From the NCBI GenBank assembly GCA_018698135.1, contig JABINZ010000221.1, positions 1 to 35,383 of the forward strand: 35,383 nucleotides of DNA, in the 5' to 3' direction. This DNA comes from Bacteroidota bacterium (GTDB taxonomy: Bacteria; Bacteroidota; Bacteroidia; CAILMK01; JAAYUY01). Of the stretch, positions 34,332 to 35,383 are shown one piece after another. The first letter of the stretch is position 1; every line of letters begins with the position of its first letter. A program made the position numbers and the translations under genes. The notes under the pieces are model-generated. The model was not told the DNA's origin and made no database searches. It worked only from the letters and a program-made list of their open reading frames with translations.

Positions 34332-35144
34332 TTATTTCTGGACGTGAACATCCATTTGAGGATAAGGAATTGATATCTTATTCGCATCTAAAGCTTTCTT
34401 CACCTTCTCAGTCATATCAAAATATACTGCCCAATAATCTGCACTATTAACCCAAATTCTGAAGGCAAAGTTTACTGAGCTATCAGCCATTTCAGAAACA
34501 AGAATATCATACATTGGATCTTTTAAAACTCGAGTATCTTCATCAGCTAATTTTGCTAATACTTCACGTGTTTTGTCAATATCATCATTATAGCCAATAC
34601 CAACAGTCAGATCAACACGTCTTTGAGGCTTGGTTGTTTTGTTCACAATAGTTCCAGTTGATACCGGTGAGTTAGGAAGTATTATAGTTCGACCATCAAA
34701 TGTTTCAAGTAATGTACTAAAGATCTGTATTTCTTTTACAACACCACCTTCACCTTGTGACTCAATATAATCGCCAACTTTAAAGGGTTTCAAAAGTAAG
34801 ATAACCACACCTCCTGCAAAGTTTTGTAAAGTTCCAGATAAGGCCAATCCAATTGCCAAGCCAGCTGCTGCAAGAATGGCAATAAATGAAGCCATCTGAA
34901 TACCGATCATTGAAGCTACACTAATAATGAGTAAAATTCTAAATACTACACCAATCAAGGATAATAAGAATGGACTAAGTGATTCGTCCAGTTTCTTTTC
35001 TTTGAAAGTTTTCCCTAGTATTTTAATAAAGTGCTTTATAATCCATAAGCCAATAAGTAATGTAATTATGGCTAAAATAAATTTTGGAGCATATGTCATT
35101 AATAACTCCATTCCTTTTTCTGTGTATTTGTCTAAATCTCCCAT
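34332..35144 (-). CDS. Small-conductance mechanosensitive channel (MscS family)
   Basis: A 270-residue inner-membrane channel close in length to E. coli MscS (286). It opens under membrane tension to release solutes on osmotic downshift. Transmembrane segments are at about 18-40 and 60-83. The pore helix TM3 follows with Gly/Ala packing (AAAGLAIGLALSGTLQNFAGG, about 91-111). The beta domain after it contains PFKVGDYIE, VKEIQIFSTLLETFDGR and LPNSPV. The C-terminal alpha/beta domain ends IPYPQMDVHV. A promoter box lies at 35198-35205, and the DUF3078 gene follows. Confidence 0.94.
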   Translation of the reverse strand: MGDLDKYTEKGMELLMTYAPKFILAIITLLIGLWIIKHFIKILGKTFKEKKLDESLSPFLLSLIGVVFRILLIISVASMIGIQMASFIAILAAAGLAIGLALSGTLQNFAGGVVILLLKPFKVGDYIESQGEGGVVKEIQIFSTLLETFDGRTIILPNSPVSTGTIVNKTTKPQRRVDLTVGIGYNDDIDKTREVLAKLADEDTRVLKDPMYDILVSEMADSSVNFAFRIWVNSADYWAVYFDMTEKVKKALDANKISIPYPQMDVHVQK

Positions 35145-35197
35145 TTTATTTTCATTCTTTATTTTTGATTTTTCATTCTTTTAGGTCATTATTATGC

Positions 35198-35205
35198 CAA
35201 AAATA
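35198..35205 (-). promoter_or_regulatory. -7 promoter element (TATTTTTG) of the mscS-DUF3078 operon
   Basis: The minus strand reads TATTTTTG, an exact TAnnTTTG, 53 bases before the ATG at 35144. Between box and start the leader holds two copies of AAAGAATGAAAA (35149-35160 and within 35168-35181). Confidence 0.5.
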
Positions 35206-35383
35206 ATAAATATTATAAAAACACTATTAATCGAATTATAACAAACATAATAATTAAGTTTATTCATATTTTTTTCGGACTTTCGTACTGAGATTTTCTC
35301 CTTTCTGGAATTATTCTTAATATTGACACTCTCAAAATAGGTAAATAGTTTTCATTGATTGTCAAACAAATTTAAATAATTAC
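35206..35383. other. Right-edge intergenic sequence
   Basis: AT-rich sequence to the window edge with no open frame or strong repeat that I can support. It includes the upstream part of the mscS promoter region. Confidence 0.4.

Noticed and set aside
1-35383. Defence island, CRISPR, prophage, insertion sequence or RNA genes
   Set aside because: I saw no repeat-spacer array, transposase, integrase, restriction or toxin-antitoxin gene, and no cloverleaf or rRNA segment. The genes are mostly housekeeping and envelope functions.

Overview
The window looks like an ordinary chromosomal segment of an AT-rich member of the Bacteroidota. Four things support this. Two secreted proteins end in type IX secretion (T9SS) C-terminal sorting domains. 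Several families are typical of the phylum (DUF4294, DUF3078, PepSY-like lipoprotein, long TPR protein paired with an outer-membrane barrel). Many signal peptides end in ...Q after the cleavage region. Ten upstream regions carry an exact TAnnTTTG, the -7 element of the Bacteroidota primary sigma factor. I cannot name a genus from the sequence. I saw no rRNA, tRNA, CRISPR array, integrase, transposase or phage gene.

Layout. 1-1623: a truncated gene leaving the left edge, then an NlpC/P60 peptidase and a short SUMF1/FGE-like exported protein. 1629-7277 (minus strand): a decayed ywbE fragment, a T9SS-secreted protein with 14 propeller repeats, an intact ywbE directly behind a SulP anion transporter, and an RhlE-type DEAD-box helicase. 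7278-8152: a divergent regulatory region with two related palindromes, then a PepSY-like lipoprotein with an acidic tail. 8166-10070 (minus): leucine-rich-repeat protein plus acyltransferase with a zinc ribbon. 10362-13339 (minus): rsfS-ftsH-short asparaginase operon. 13497-16240: fructose-bisphosphatase divergent from aspartate kinase, then a small Lys/Glu-rich protein between a good promoter and the clearest terminator of the window. 16292-21664 (minus): DUF4294 protein, and a TPR protein with an outer-membrane barrel. 21830-24424: dTDP-4-dehydrorhamnose reductase and phosphohexomutase. 24507-27511 (minus): second T9SS protein (seven 52-residue repeats) and a second DEAD-box helicase. 27918-31872: unknown exported protein, MBOAT O-acyltransferase and SGNH-fold partner. 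31805-35144 (minus): purB, DUF3078 protein and MscS channel.

How the genes work together. The best-supported functional units are rsfS-ftsH (ribosome silencing and membrane proteolysis), sulP-ywbE, MBOAT plus SGNH (probably O-acylation of an extracytoplasmic glycan) and rfbD plus phosphohexomutase (sugar precursor supply). The two secreted repeat proteins and the TPR/barrel pair belong to the cell envelope.

The less ordinary signals are small. They are the ywbE remnant beside the propeller gene, the paired palindromes upstream of the first helicase, a hairpin with 16-bp perfect arms abutting the promoter of the unknown exported protein, a probable 5'-terminal stem-loop on the second helicase mRNA, and a 68-bp tail-to-tail overlap of the SGNH gene with purB. 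I found no convincing new defence, mobile or biosynthetic system.
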